Below, piece after piece: positions 8,546 to 18,422 of a DNA stretch of 53,663 bases. Position 1 is the first letter of the stretch. The number at the start of each line of letters is the position of its first letter. The position numbers were made by a program, and so were the translations under genes. The stretch comes from an uncultured Oceanobacter sp. (GTDB taxonomy: Bacteria > Pseudomonadota > Gammaproteobacteria > Pseudomonadales > Oceanobacteraceae). The notes beneath the pieces are model-generated. The model made no database searches. It was not told the DNA's origin and saw only the letters and a list, made by a program, of their open reading frames with translations. The DNA is taken from positions 1-53,663 of the forward strand of contig CAJXTI010000020.1 of NCBI GenBank assembly GCA_913061185.1, read 5' to 3'.

Positions 8546-8601
8546 AAAGCCGGGCCAACTACGATCACCAACCGTTTTGTGATCGTAGCTGGCCCGGCTT
8601 T
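8546..8601. terminator. Long bidirectional terminator hairpin
   Basis: Two 23-base arms (8546-8568 and 8579-8601) pair with one mismatch around a 10-base loop. The arms begin with aaagccgggcc and end with ggcccggcttt. The hairpin lies between the convergent tas and norM genes, with A/T edges on both sides, so it can stop transcription from either direction. The stem is unusually long for an ordinary terminator. Confidence 0.85.
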
Positions 8602-8607
8602 CAGCTT

Positions 8608-9969
8608 TCAGCTTTCTGCGTGTTGCAGGCGCGATACCCGTTTCAGCCTGATCACCAAGGCCGCGCCAGCGGCAGTCAGGCCGATGACCAGTCCGATCCA
8701 GAAACCAGGCGCGCCAGCAGGTTCAATGTCAAGCGACGGCACACCATAAAATGCCAGACCATAGCCACAGCTCAGTCCGATCACCCAGTAGGTCACAAAG
8801 GTAATCAGCATCACAACAAAGGTATCCTGGTAGCCGCGCAAAGCGCCAGCCGCTGCTACCTGCGTTGCATCAGACAGCTGAAAAACAGCGGCATACAGCA
8901 ACAGCACTGCGCCAATGGCAACCACCTCTGGATCGGGTGAGTACCAGCCAGCAATGGTGTCGGCTAACAGGATAATCAGTATCGCGTTAAATAAGGCTAT
9001 CGCCAGGTTCAGCCGCACTCCGAGCCAGGCTGTTTGCCTTGCCAAGAGGGTATCGCCCGTTCCCAGATAGTGACCAACCCGTACCGTGAGTGCCATTCCC
9101 AGGCTCAGCGGGATCATAAAAGTGATGGAAGAAACGTTGAGTGCAACCTGGTGTCCGGCGACCACCACCGGCCCGAGGTCGGTCAGAAACAGCGCAATCA
9201 CGGTGAACAGGCTGACTTCAAAAAAAATGGCGATACCGATGGGCACCCCGATACGCAATATGTCGCGGACATGTTGCCCGGCGGGAGAGCGCATCAGATG
9301 CTTGAGCGAAGAGTCGCTGCCAAGCCGGTATTTACGGGTGTTTAATGCCATGGCAATCGCCATGCAGACAAAAATCAGGCTGCTGCCAATGCCACAACCA
9401 ACGCTTCCCAAGGCGGGCAACCCCAGCCAGCCATACACAAATACCGCGTTGACGGGAACGTTGGCGACCAGCCCGGAGAGCATGATCCAGGTGACGTGAC
9501 TGGCTTGGCTCAGGGCTTCGGCATAAAACCGGAATGCCAGAAAAATACCGACCGCCGGGAAGCCGATGGCGATGGCGATCAGATAGTTGGCGGCCAGGGT
9601 TGCCGTGATCGAGTCGTCTATCAGCCATGGCAGAATATCAGCCGCCAGATAAAGCAATAGGCCAAAGACACTGCCCAACAGTGCACCCAACCAGACAGAG
9701 GAAGCCAGCAGGCCAGGCAGTTGCTGGTGCTGCTTTGAGGCGTTCAGACCGGAAACCAGTGGTGACAGGGCCACCAGGATGCCCGCCAGAAACAGCCAGA
9801 CTGGCAACCACAAGGCGGTACCAATGGCGACAGCAGCCAGATCTCGGGTGCTGACATAGCCAGACATCAGGGTATCGACGGTGCCCATGCCGATTTGCGC
9901 CATTTGGGTTGCCAGTATCGGCAAGGTGAGTTGGATCAGGGCGCGGGTTTCGCGTTTGGCAAACGACAT
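8608..9969 (-). CDS. norM: MATE family multidrug efflux transporter (NorM-like)
   Basis: An inner-membrane MATE exporter of about 453 residues from the start at 9969 (479 if the upstream in-frame start at 10047 is used). It is highly hydrophobic with about 12 membrane helices in two homologous halves. The N-terminal pattern of ETRALIQLTLPILATQMAQ followed by MGTVDTLMSGYV is typical of NorM. Such proteins expel cationic drugs and dyes in exchange for Na+ or H+. The 9969 start was chosen because the N-terminus then matches family members; no clear ribosome site decides it. The gene is monocistronic and divergent from epmC. Confidence 0.92.
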   Translation of the reverse strand: MSFAKRETRALIQLTLPILATQMAQIGMGTVDTLMSGYVSTRDLAAVAIGTALWLPVWLFLAGILVALSPLVSGLNASKQHQQLPGLLASSVWLGALLGSVFGLLLYLAADILPWLIDDSITATLAANYLIAIAIGFPAVGIFLAFRFYAEALSQASHVTWIMLSGLVANVPVNAVFVYGWLGLPALGSVGCGIGSSLIFVCMAIAMALNTRKYRLGSDSSLKHLMRSPAGQHVRDILRIGVPIGIAIFFEVSLFTVIALFLTDLGPVVVAGHQVALNVSSITFMIPLSLGMALTVRVGHYLGTGDTLLARQTAWLGVRLNLAIALFNAILIILLADTIAGWYSPDPEVVAIGAVLLLYAAVFQLSDATQVAAAGALRGYQDTFVVMLITFVTYWVIGLSCGYGLAFYGVPSLDIEPAGAPGFWIGLVIGLTAAGAALVIRLKRVSRLQHAES

Positions 9970-10186
9970 GGGACGGATAGCTCTGGGCAAAAGGAGAGAA
10001 GGTTGAAGCGCAGCGCGGCATTCTCCCGGATTATTGCTACTTTGCAAGACCGCCTGCTGGTGATGAGGTGGTGATGAGAGAAATCCTGACGTTTAACAAA
10101 AGCAGAAAATATAGCCGTTTCGTCATCTGGCACGCGGGTAATTCCCGGCACACCTGATACAATGACCGACTGTCTGATTTTGGTTG

Positions 10187-10768
10187 ATGTTGTTTGTGTC
10201 CAAGCCCGCCTATTCCCCTGACACACTGAAAACAGCGGATTTGATCTGCCTGTTTGATGAGTTGTTTTTCTCTGCACAAAACACCCGTCTGCTCGCCGGT
10301 GCTGCAGAGCCTGAATACCTGCCGTCAGACAGGCAATGCAGCTACAACAGGGTTATTTTTGCCCATGGTTTTTATGCCTCAGCCCTGCATGAGATAAGCC
10401 ACTGGTGTATTGCTGGCGAGCAACGCCGTCGGCAAGTGGATTTTGGCTATTGGTATGAGCCCGATGGCCGTACTGCCGAGCAACAGCGTGCGTTTGAACA
10501 GGTAGAGATCAAACCCCAGGCCGTCGAGTGGTTATTGTCGGAAGCCTGTGGCCGACGTTTTTATATCAGTACGGATAATCTCGACGGCGACCCGGTTGAG
10601 GTCGCAGCCGGACGCCAGGCGTTTGCTCTCTCTGTATGGCAGCAGGCCTGCCATTACTATCACCACGGGCTTCCGGCACGTGCGGAAGTATTAAAAAACG
10701 CGCTACTCGACTATTATCAGCGCCACGAAATATTTTCAGCCGACCTTTTTGTGCTGGAACGACTCTGA
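10187..10768 (+). CDS. epmC: Elongation factor P hydroxylase EpmC
   Basis: A 193-residue protein of the EpmC (YfcM) family, which hydroxylates the beta-lysylated lysine of elongation factor P after EpmA/EpmB action. The metal-binding HExxH-type motif is HEISH at residues 68-72. Nearby family blocks VIFAHGF and FGYWYEPDGR are clear, and the length is close to the E. coli protein (about 180). The ATG at 10187 is preceded by an in-frame TTG at 10184; either start is possible and no strong ribosome site is visible. The rhlB start follows 12 bases after the stop on the same strand. epmA, epmB and efp are not in this window. Confidence 0.88.
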   Translation: MLFVSKPAYSPDTLKTADLICLFDELFFSAQNTRLLAGAAEPEYLPSDRQCSYNRVIFAHGFYASALHEISHWCIAGEQRRRQVDFGYWYEPDGRTAEQQRAFEQVEIKPQAVEWLLSEACGRRFYISTDNLDGDPVEVAAGRQAFALSVWQQACHYYHHGLPARAEVLKNALLDYYQRHEIFSADLFVLERL

Positions 10769-10780
10769 CTGGAGACACTT

Positions 10781-12214
10781 TTGTTCAAGAAAATCATCAA
10801 GGCGGTGGCAGGCAACAAGAAAGCCGACACCGGCACTGCTTCCCGTTCTGTTTCAAAAGAGCCATCCCGGGCAGTCAAAACTTCCACCAATACTCCCAAG
10901 GGTGCACCAGCCCACGAAAAACATCAACGCGCCGAGCAGCCCCATGGCAGCCGTAGCGGCAGTCAGAGCAGCAAGAGACATACGTCAAAGAATAATGGTT
11001 CAGACAAGCGTGGCAGCAGTAGACAAGCGCCTGTTGAACCCTGGGATCCTGATACCTTCAAGGTTGAGCCGATGGAAGGGAAGACCCGTTTCCACGATCT
11101 CGATCTGCCAGAGTCCGTCATGCACGCCATTTATGATCTGGGTTTTGAATATTGCACGCCGATTCAGGCAGAAAGCCTGCCGGCTTCATTACGCGGACGC
11201 GACACCATTGGTCAGGCGCAAACTGGCACGGGTAAATCGGCTGCATTTTTGCTGACGATTCTGAATCGTTTGCTAACGGTTATTCCTGGCGAACGTTATG
11301 CCAGTGAGCCTCGGGCACTGATTGTTGCGCCCACTCGTGAACTGGCGATGCAAATCGGCAAGGATGCGGAAGGGCTGGCGAAACACAGTGGCCTGAACGT
11401 CGTGACGGTGATGGGTGGCATGGACTATGAGTTGCAGCGGCGCAAATTGCGTGACGATGTGGTGGATATTCTGGTCGCCACGCCGGGTCGTCTGATCGAC
11501 TTTATGCGTAGTCAGGATGTTTTCCTGGATCAGATTGAAGTGCTGGTGCTGGATGAAGCCGACCGGATGCTGGATATGGGCTTTATCCCGGATGTACGCC
11601 GTATTGTGCGGGCGACGCCTCCTAAAGATCATCGGCAGACCTTGTTGTTTTCGGCCACGTTCAATTTTGATGTGCGTATCCTGATTGACCAGTGGACCCG
11701 TGATCCGCTGCAAATTGAAATTGAACCGGAGCAGGTGGCAACTGATCGGGTCGACCAGAGTTTTTATCTGGTCGCCGAGAGTGACAAGTTCGGCTTGCTG
11801 GAACGCTTCCTCAAGGAAGAAAATCCGGAACGCTGTATTATTTTTGCCAATCGTCGAGATCACACCCGTAACCTGTGTGAAAAGCTGATCAAGCGTGGCT
11901 TTAAAGCGGCCTTGCTGTCGGGTGAAGTGAACCAGCAAAAGCGTCTGAAAACGCTGGAACGCTTTCGTGAAGGCCAGGTGGGTATTATGGTCGCTACCGA
12001 CGTTGCCGGGCGTGGTATTCACGTTGATGGGGTCTCTCACGTGTTCAACTACACCTTGCCTGAAGATTCTGAAGATTACGTCCACCGTATTGGCCGTACT
12101 GGCCGGGCCGGTGCCAAGGGTATTTCCATCAGTCTGGTGTCTGAAGATGACGCGTTTGCATTGCCAGATCTGGAAAAATATCTTGGAGCCAAGCTGTCGT
12201 TAAAACAGATGTAA
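10781..12214 (+). CDS. rhlB: ATP-dependent RNA helicase RhlB
   Basis: A 477-residue DEAD-box helicase. After a basic, low-complexity N-terminal tail of about 85 residues come the Q motif ([14 protein letters not shown]), motif I AQTGTGKS (146-153), motif Ia PTRELA, TPGRL, motif II DEAD (258-261), motif III SAT (291-293) and motif [12 protein letters not shown] from residue 439. In gammaproteobacteria RhlB partners RNase E in the RNA degradosome. The overall pattern and size fit RhlB rather than RhlE or SrmB. The start is TTG at 10781 after ggag, a common weak start. The N-terminal tail is longer than in E. coli RhlB (421 residues total). A good terminator follows. Confidence 0.88.
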   Translation: MFKKIIKAVAGNKKADTGTASRSVSKEPSRAVKTSTNTPKGAPAHEKHQRAEQPHGSRSGSQSSKRHTSKNNGSDKRGSSRQAPVEPWDPDTFKVEPMEGKTRFHDLDLPESVMHAIYDLGFEYCTPIQAESLPASLRGRDTIGQAQTGTGKSAAFLLTILNRLLTVIPGERYASEPRALIVAPTRELAMQIGKDAEGLAKHSGLNVVTVMGGMDYELQRRKLRDDVVDILVATPGRLIDFMRSQDVFLDQIEVLVLDEADRMLDMGFIPDVRRIVRATPPKDHRQTLLFSATFNFDVRILIDQWTRDPLQIEIEPEQVATDRVDQSFYLVAESDKFGLLERFLKEENPERCIIFANRRDHTRNLCEKLIKRGFKAALLSGEVNQQKRLKTLERFREGQVGIMVATDVAGRGIHVDGVSHVFNYTLPEDSEDYVHRIGRTGRAGAKGISISLVSEDDAFALPDLEKYLGAKLSLKQM

Positions 12215-12262
12215 ATCGAGTTGTTTGCCAAGCCGTAAACCGGTTTGGTAACCATAAAAGAG

Positions 12263-12285
12263 GGACGCCGTCGGCGTCCTTTTTT
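12263..12285 (+). terminator. Intrinsic terminator of rhlB
   Basis: A perfect 7-bp stem (ggacgcc 12263-12269, ggcgtcc 12273-12279) with a 3-base loop is followed by six T. It is a textbook rho-independent terminator. Confidence 0.92.
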
Positions 12286-12390
12286 ATGATTCGCTGATGA
12301 CTTGTTCTATGATAATTCGTTCAAGGAGCCAGTAATACTGGCTGTTTGTTACGGTCGTTATCCCTCCATTTGGCCAGCCCAAGGATTTAC

Positions 12391-14478
12391 ATGGCGTCTC
12401 GTCCTGTTGTTGCTGATTCTGCTGTTTCCTCTCGTGCCAGACCCAGACCGCTGGCTATCTCCAGTTCCCGCGCCCTGCTGGCCAATCCGATTGTGCGGGC
12501 ATTCTGGCAGGTGGACGGGCACGGTTCTGAGCGTAACCAGGCCGAGATACTGGGTTGGGGGCGCAAGCGTTCAGGCCTCAGGGCAGAGCAGCAAGGAGTG
12601 CGTCAGCAGCGTCGATGGTGGTTGCTGGAAGACGGTTTTGTACGCTCGTTAGGTCGGCAAGATCAGGCACTGTCGCTGGTGCAGGATAATATCGGCATCT
12701 ATTACGATGCCACCCGGCCTTCGCGGTTGGAACAACTGATCCCACAGCCTCTGACGACGGCTCAACAGCAGCGCAGTTTCGACTTGATTCAGCGCTGGCA
12801 ACAGGCCGGTATTTCCAAATACAACGCCGCCCCTGACTATAGCGGGGAGCTGCCGTCGTCATTTGTGCTGGTGGTGGATCAGGTGGCCGGGGATGCTTCC
12901 ATTCCCTTTGGGTTGGCCAGTGCGGCGTCTTTTACGCGGATGCTGGAGGCTGCCCTGGCTGAAAATCCTCAAACAACGGTGGTGGTGAAAGTACACCCGG
13001 ACGCCTTTACCCGATCCCGAGCCGGGCATTTTGATCTGGCAGCGTTACAGCCGCATCACCGGATTCGACTGATTGCAGAAAACTGTCACCCAGAACGACT
13101 GTTAGCCAATGCCGACAAGGTCTACACCGTAACGTCACAAATGGGATTTGAAGCCTTGTTGTGGGGAAAACCGGTGCGCTGTTTTGGTATGCCGTTTTAC
13201 GCCGGATGGGGGTTGACCGAGGATGATATGGAAGTACCCGAGCGCCGCCGTCTGGCGATTGCACTGGCCGGAGCACCCGTGACGCTGGAACAGCTGGTGC
13301 ACGCCACTCTGGTAGGTTACAGCCGTTACTGGGATCCGGAACTGGACGCAGAAACCGGGATTGAAGCCACGCTGGATTATTTGTCGGCACAGCGGCAGCA
13401 ATGGTTGCGTAATCATCAGTTCGGGCCGGTACATGCGCTGGGTTTTTCGCGTTGGAAAAAACCGATCTTGCGTGCCTTTCTTAATGGCACCGAGGTGACC
13501 TTCTGTAAAGACGCCAGCCTGATACCGGCTCAGGCAACCGTCGCCTTGTGGGGGGTGCGGCGGTTGCCGGTAGTGTTGCAAGCACCAGAGCGACAACCGG
13601 CTCGGGTGCTGCGTATTGAAGATGGTTTTTTGCGCTCATCCGGGCTGGGAGCGGATCTGATCCGGCCACTTTCCTGGGTGCTGGATGACGTGGGCATGTA
13701 TTACGATGCCTCGGTACCCTCTCGTCTGGAGCAGATTCTGGCGACGGATGAATTTTCAGCCGCCGACTGTGCTCTGGCAGAGCAGCTGCGCGAGACTATC
13801 GTCGCGAACCGCATTTCCAAATATAACCTGACCGGACAAGACTGGAAGCCTGGGTGTGCCGTGGCTGAACCATCTCGCCGTGTGGTGCTGGTGCCGGGCC
13901 AGGTTGAGTCGGACGCCTCCATCCGTATGGGGGCCGGCGGCATCAAAACCAATCTGGCATTATTACAGTCGGCGCGCGCCGCAGAACCGGATGCCTGGCT
14001 GGTGTACAAGCCGCATCCGGACGTGGTGTCTGGTTTGCGCAGCAAGGATTTGCCGCTTGCTGATTATCAGACGTTGTGCGACGAACTGGTATTGGACGGT
14101 GATTCCTCGCAAATGCTCGAGCATATTGATGCCGTGTTTACCATGACTTCATTGCTGGGGTTTGAGGCACTGCTGCGCGGTAAAAAGGTGACCTGCTACG
14201 GTATGCCGTTTTATGCCGGTTGGGGCTTGACCCAGGATATCTTGGCTTGCCCACGACGTGTTCGCCAACGTTCGTTGAATGAGTTGGTGGCGGCCACGCT
14301 GGTACGTTATCCCTGCTATGTGAGCGCCACCACCGGAACCTTCAGCACGCCACAACGTATTGTGGCGGAATTACAGCGCTGGAAGGCATCTGGCCCGTCG
14401 GTAATGCCGCTCTGGCGACGGGCGTTACGGGTGGTGCTGCGTTTATGGGTTGCCTCCGGATTGCGGAAAAACGCCTGA
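12391..14478 (+). CDS. kpsC: KpsC-type capsule Kdo glycosyltransferase (duplicated domains)
   Basis: A protein of about 695 residues made of two homologous halves, as in KpsC/LipA, the dual beta-Kdo transferases that build the poly-Kdo linker of group 2 capsules. Each half repeats an EDGF(V/L)RS block, a YYDA...PSRLEQ block and a FGMPFYAGWGLT / YGMPFYAGWGLT block (around 13180 and 14200), as well as an SDAS/GDAS phosphate-contact region. The start at 12391 is preceded by AAGGA at 5 bases; the TTG at 12346 is less likely. No kpsS, kpsF, kpsU or capsule transport genes are adjacent, so the gene is an orphan here; partners may lie elsewhere. Confidence 0.87.
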   Translation: MASRPVVADSAVSSRARPRPLAISSSRALLANPIVRAFWQVDGHGSERNQAEILGWGRKRSGLRAEQQGVRQQRRWWLLEDGFVRSLGRQDQALSLVQDNIGIYYDATRPSRLEQLIPQPLTTAQQQRSFDLIQRWQQAGISKYNAAPDYSGELPSSFVLVVDQVAGDASIPFGLASAASFTRMLEAALAENPQTTVVVKVHPDAFTRSRAGHFDLAALQPHHRIRLIAENCHPERLLANADKVYTVTSQMGFEALLWGKPVRCFGMPFYAGWGLTEDDMEVPERRRLAIALAGAPVTLEQLVHATLVGYSRYWDPELDAETGIEATLDYLSAQRQQWLRNHQFGPVHALGFSRWKKPILRAFLNGTEVTFCKDASLIPAQATVALWGVRRLPVVLQAPERQPARVLRIEDGFLRSSGLGADLIRPLSWVLDDVGMYYDASVPSRLEQILATDEFSAADCALAEQLRETIVANRISKYNLTGQDWKPGCAVAEPSRRVVLVPGQVESDASIRMGAGGIKTNLALLQSARAAEPDAWLVYKPHPDVVSGLRSKDLPLADYQTLCDELVLDGDSSQMLEHIDAVFTMTSLLGFEALLRGKKVTCYGMPFYAGWGLTQDILACPRRVRQRSLNELVAATLVRYPCYVSATTGTFSTPQRIVAELQRWKASGPSVMPLWRRALRVVLRLWVASGLRKNA

Positions 14479-14547
14479 TCGGAGATTCCCCGCCCGGCGC
14501 TTTCTCTGCCTGGCGTTAGCGCAGCAAATAACCAACGGTTGTTTGAA

Positions 14548-16992
14548 TCAGCGGTTTTGCAATCGATTGTAGTCCAGAATCCCGGATCTGAGCGGCCATT
14601 GTTGCTGATAAAGCTGGCCAATCGCATCGCTGACCTGCCAGAAATCCTTGCTGCTGCGACGTACCCCAAAGCGGTCGAGCAGGGCGCTGTAGTCGGCACT
14701 GGTTTGCATGTTGGCGATCTGTTTGACCAGTTCTGGTAATTGCTCTTCTTCAACCCGGAGCAAAACATTGGGGTAATCACCCACGGCGCCCCGCGCCAGT
14801 GTCAGGGTGTCTTCTTCCGGCCGTAGCGCATCCTCCTCATCCAGCAGACTGGAGATATTGGCATGAGCCCGGTTGTGGACAAGACTGATCAGTTCCAGCG
14901 GTTGCTGCTGACGTGTCACCAGCAGCAGGCTGAGTTCGGGCAACTGATGCAAGCCACTGCCGCGCAAATCTTCCAGGCTATCAAGTGTGGTTAATGCTGT
15001 GCCCGACAGTGCGCCGGATTGCGGCTGATAGTCCCGGTTAAGCACCGGTGCCAGTTTGTGCTCCAGTAGACGATATAACTCCATCTGCGGTTGGTTGCTG
15101 CGATAGGGGATGGCACTGTTAATATCGAGGCTGATCAGATCACTGAAAATGTAATCCTTGATGGTGGTGCTGGTGTCGCGATACCAGTACCGGCGCACCT
15201 TTTCGCGTTCCTCTTTGGGCAGCAGCAGCAGAAAGTTCACTTCTCCTTCCATGCGTAAGAAATCCATATACAGACGGGTCACCAACTGGTGGCCGACGTT
15301 GCCATAAACGTCAAAACCGGCGACCAGAAGGTAGTGGATACGTTCCAGTAACGGGTAGTCAATCAGCCAGGCGGTTTTAGGGGGCTTGCCCAACAAACCC
15401 TGAATTACGGTGGCGTTGTCGAAGTGGCGCATCACGGTGAGTGCGGCATTGGGGTTGTTGGAGCCTGTTTGCTGATCGCCGTCCCATATCAGCCGGGTAT
15501 CCAACAGGATGTGGTTAGCCTTCATTTCCTGGCGAATAAAGGTGGATTTGGCACTCAGGTACTCCTTTTGCTGATCTGAAAAGGAAATCCATGAGCTGAT
15601 TGGCAGGCTGTTACTGCTGTTTTTGGCAGGCAAGTCGAGATGATGTACCTGGCTCTCAAGAAAGTCTGACGCCTCGCTGCCGTAGTGCAGGTTCGGATTG
15701 ACAAAAAATACCCAGAATTGCTCGTTAATGACATTAACAGCAACCTGGCCGTGACAGACCGGCCCCTTGATAAACGACATGATGGTTTCTAACGAGTGTT
15801 CCAGCAAAAAGCGATAGCGGGCATCAACCGGAATATCGTGAAAGGTAATGAAAGGGTTGGAAGCAATTTCTTCATCGTAACCAGGCAAGGAGGTGACTGC
15901 GTATGGGTGGCCATAAAACAGCGAATGCCAGTTGTCCCAGCGGGCTTCATTGAGCCGGAACGGGATATAGGTTTTGGCGACACGGGACTCCTGATCGACA
16001 ACCAGACGGTAGTAAGGTATGGCCACACCGGGATCATCGTAGGGTCTGCGTGTGGCAATAATGTCAATCGGTTCGCCGGGAGCCGTGCGCGATCTGACCA
16101 GATGAAAGCGAGTACTGGTGTCATCGCCGAGGTACAGGCTGTAAAGGTAGATATGTTCATAAATATAGCGACTGACCAGTGCCTGGCGTTTGTACGGCTC
16201 GCTTTCCGGATCACCCTGGGCATTAAAGCGTTGTTCCCACTGTTGTAGCTGATCCTGCAGGTTTCCGTTCAAGGGTGCCGGTCGTGGTAACAGTCCTCCG
16301 CGTTGAATCCAGTCTGTCAGTGTTGTGTATTCGCTATCAGACAGGGCAGGCAAGCCGTAAGGCATGCCCCAGTCGGGATACTGGCTGGCAAAGGTATCGT
16401 ATTGTTCGGCGGTCGGGCACTGTTGATCCCGCGACAGGCCAAAGTCATAGCTGTCTGGCAGCACGGTCTGATGGAACGCTCCCTGAGTCTGGCGCTGGGT
16501 GATAGCGCGGAATAGCAAGCTGGCCTGAAGGTTGGCCTCGCTGGTATTACGGCGTTCGTTCAGGACGGGTTGAAAACCTTTTGCACGCCATTCTTCGGTG
16601 TTGTGAGCATCCAGATACAGTCGTTTGGGTGCGGTGGCCAGCAGGCGGGTACCATCGTAGACCAGCTCGGAGTGCATGCCGCGATCAATGCCCTGGGGCG
16701 ACGTCAGCTTCAGCTGGCAAGGGGCATCGTAACAGGCGTGGCAATGAACGCAGCGTTGTTCCAATAGTGGTTGAACGTCCTGGTGGAATACCCGACCCTC
16801 GAAACTGTCGGCTTCGACCCAGCGACTTTTGGGTGATGACTCACCAAACAGGTCTTCAAATTGCTGGCTGGCGAGGGCGGCGCAACCGGTCATCATGGCG
16901 GCGATGAGCCAGATCAGCGGCTTGATGGTCAAGCGGACGCGGGTAGATACAGTCCGATTAGCAGCTTGGTTTGTTATAGGCATTGTGTGCAT
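14548..16992 (-). CDS. cti: Fatty acid cis/trans isomerase Cti
   Basis: An 814-residue periplasmic heme protein that converts cis to trans unsaturated fatty acids in membrane phospholipids, a rapid adaptation to solvents, heat or salt described in Pseudomonas and Vibrio. Visible are an N-terminal hydrophobic export signal with a lipobox-like MTGC (C37) and a c-type heme motif CVHCH at residues 81-85, followed by CYDAPC. The length (about 770-810) fits the family. The start at 16992 has no obvious ribosome site; the ATG at 16983 is an alternative. It lies 44 bases downstream of the MFS gene on the same strand and may be co-transcribed with it. Confidence 0.93.
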   Translation of the reverse strand: MHTMPITNQAANRTVSTRVRLTIKPLIWLIAAMMTGCAALASQQFEDLFGESSPKSRWVEADSFEGRVFHQDVQPLLEQRCVHCHACYDAPCQLKLTSPQGIDRGMHSELVYDGTRLLATAPKRLYLDAHNTEEWRAKGFQPVLNERRNTSEANLQASLLFRAITQRQTQGAFHQTVLPDSYDFGLSRDQQCPTAEQYDTFASQYPDWGMPYGLPALSDSEYTTLTDWIQRGGLLPRPAPLNGNLQDQLQQWEQRFNAQGDPESEPYKRQALVSRYIYEHIYLYSLYLGDDTSTRFHLVRSRTAPGEPIDIIATRRPYDDPGVAIPYYRLVVDQESRVAKTYIPFRLNEARWDNWHSLFYGHPYAVTSLPGYDEEIASNPFITFHDIPVDARYRFLLEHSLETIMSFIKGPVCHGQVAVNVINEQFWVFFVNPNLHYGSEASDFLESQVHHLDLPAKNSSNSLPISSWISFSDQQKEYLSAKSTFIRQEMKANHILLDTRLIWDGDQQTGSNNPNAALTVMRHFDNATVIQGLLGKPPKTAWLIDYPLLERIHYLLVAGFDVYGNVGHQLVTRLYMDFLRMEGEVNFLLLLPKEEREKVRRYWYRDTSTTIKDYIFSDLISLDINSAIPYRSNQPQMELYRLLEHKLAPVLNRDYQPQSGALSGTALTTLDSLEDLRGSGLHQLPELSLLLVTRQQQPLELISLVHNRAHANISSLLDEEDALRPEEDTLTLARGAVGDYPNVLLRVEEEQLPELVKQIANMQTSADYSALLDRFGVRRSSKDFWQVSDAIGQLYQQQWPLRSGILDYNRLQNR

Positions 16993-17036
16993 CGCGGTAT
17001 GGAAAGCGCCGATAATATCGAATACCGCTGGCGGCG

Positions 17037-18266
17037 TCAGTGAAAGCGGTCAGGATACCGACTGGCTTTCTTGCGCGGACGGGATTGTTGCTTGCAAGTC
17101 TGGTGTTTTAGCCATGCCGCCAGGGCGAGGGTAACGGCCAGCACCAGCAGGGATCCCAGTACGACACCCAGCCAGTATTGCCATTGCCAGAACAGGTTAA
17201 GGTACAAGCCACCGGTGCTGGCACCGAGATAGTAGAACACCAGATAGAGTGAACTGGCGCTGGCTTTGGCGTGTTGAGCCGTACGGCTGACCCAGGCGCT
17301 GGCGCTGGAGTGGGCGAAGAAAAAGCCGAAGGCATTCAGCAGAAATCCGAGAATAATCGTGGGTAGCCAGGGAATCAGGGTAACGAGACTGCCGATCATC
17401 AGCAGTCCACTCCCCACCATCATGCAATTGGCCTGGCCAAAGCGACGGCTGAACTTGCCAGACAAGGTGGAACCCCAAGTGCCACTCAGATAAGTGAGGA
17501 ACAGCATGCCGAGAAACTGTGGCGATAATGTGTACGGCTCGGCCTCCAGTACGAAGGTAATAAAGCTGTACTGGTTGATAAATACAAAAAAATTCAGGCC
17601 ACCAAACAGAAAGGCCGGGATAAGGAGCGGATTGGTCAGGTGACTGATAAGGTCTTGCCCCATGGATGGCAGATTGAACGGCCGTGCGATAAAACGGCGA
17701 GGGGCCGGTAACAACCAGGCGACCAGCATCCAGGTACAAGCGCCAAGTATTCCCACCACCAGAAATGCATTGCCCCAGCCCAGATGTTCGCCCGTAAAAC
17801 CACCCATCAGACGACCACCAATACCACCGAGTGAATTGGCCGCAATATAAAGCCCAATGGCTGACATCAGCGCATCAGCATCAAATTCATCGGCCATATA
17901 CGCCACTGCAATGGCTGGCAAGCCGCCGAGAAATACACCCTGTAATCCCCGTAGCCAGAGCAGTTGCTCAAAGGTGCTTACCTGGCTGATTAACAGTGCG
18001 GTGAGCGCGGCACCGCACATACTGCCAACGATCAGTCCCTTGCGGCCAATAACATCCGATAGTGGCCCATACACCAGTAGTGATAATCCCAATGTCAGCG
18101 TCGACAAGGTCAGCGAATAACTTGCTTGCAGTGGCGTGACACTGAATTCCGTCGCCAGCATGGGTAGCAGTGGCTGGGTGACATACAGGTTTGAAAACAC
18201 CATAAAAGAGCCAAGACACAAGGCAATGGTGATTCGCCACCAGGCGGCGGTACCGGTTGTGATCAT
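17037..18266 (-). CDS. MFS transporter (YnfM-like)
   Basis: A major facilitator protein of about 409 residues with 12 predicted membrane helices. The opening helix FMVFSNLYVTQPLLPMLATE and the motif-A loop YGPLSDVIGRKG place it with the drug/arabinose-type exporters related to E. coli YnfM. The substrate is unknown. An ATG at 18266 was chosen over the in-frame TTG at 18281. The divergent LysR gene at 18423 and the dyad between them suggest direct regulation by that LysR protein. The gene may form a transcript with cti. Confidence 0.88.
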   Translation of the reverse strand: MITTGTAAWWRITIALCLGSFMVFSNLYVTQPLLPMLATEFSVTPLQASYSLTLSTLTLGLSLLVYGPLSDVIGRKGLIVGSMCGAALTALLISQVSTFEQLLWLRGLQGVFLGGLPAIAVAYMADEFDADALMSAIGLYIAANSLGGIGGRLMGGFTGEHLGWGNAFLVVGILGACTWMLVAWLLPAPRRFIARPFNLPSMGQDLISHLTNPLLIPAFLFGGLNFFVFINQYSFITFVLEAEPYTLSPQFLGMLFLTYLSGTWGSTLSGKFSRRFGQANCMMVGSGLLMIGSLVTLIPWLPTIILGFLLNAFGFFFAHSSASAWVSRTAQHAKASASSLYLVFYYLGASTGGLYLNLFWQWQYWLGVVLGSLLVLAVTLALAAWLKHQTCKQQSRPRKKASRYPDRFH

Positions 18267-18345
18267 GGAAGTCTCGCGCAAAGATGAAGGAACAACAGAA
18301 CGACAAGCACTATAAAACGTTGTTTATTATCATAAAAATATATGT

Positions 18346-18364
18346 TTGATATATATTGTATCAA
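18346..18364. promoter_or_regulatory. Candidate LysR-type operator dyad
   Basis: A perfect inverted repeat TTGATA-N7-TATCAA sits in the AT-rich gap between the divergent MFS and LysR genes. Its size and position match a LysR-family recognition site. The LysR protein encoded at 18423 is the natural candidate to bind here; this is inference from position. Confidence 0.55.
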
Positions 18365-18422
18365 TAAATATTATGACTTGGTTGGGACGACAGATTTCCA
18401 ATGAGCTGAAAAAGGACCGCCG

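Noticed and set aside
11273-12085. 270-residue minus-strand ORF
   Set aside because: Shadow inside rhlB, with no family resemblance and no ribosome site.
14479-14547. Terminator between kpsC and cti
   Set aside because: Only weak, imperfect pairing and no T-run; convergent ends may simply run into each other.
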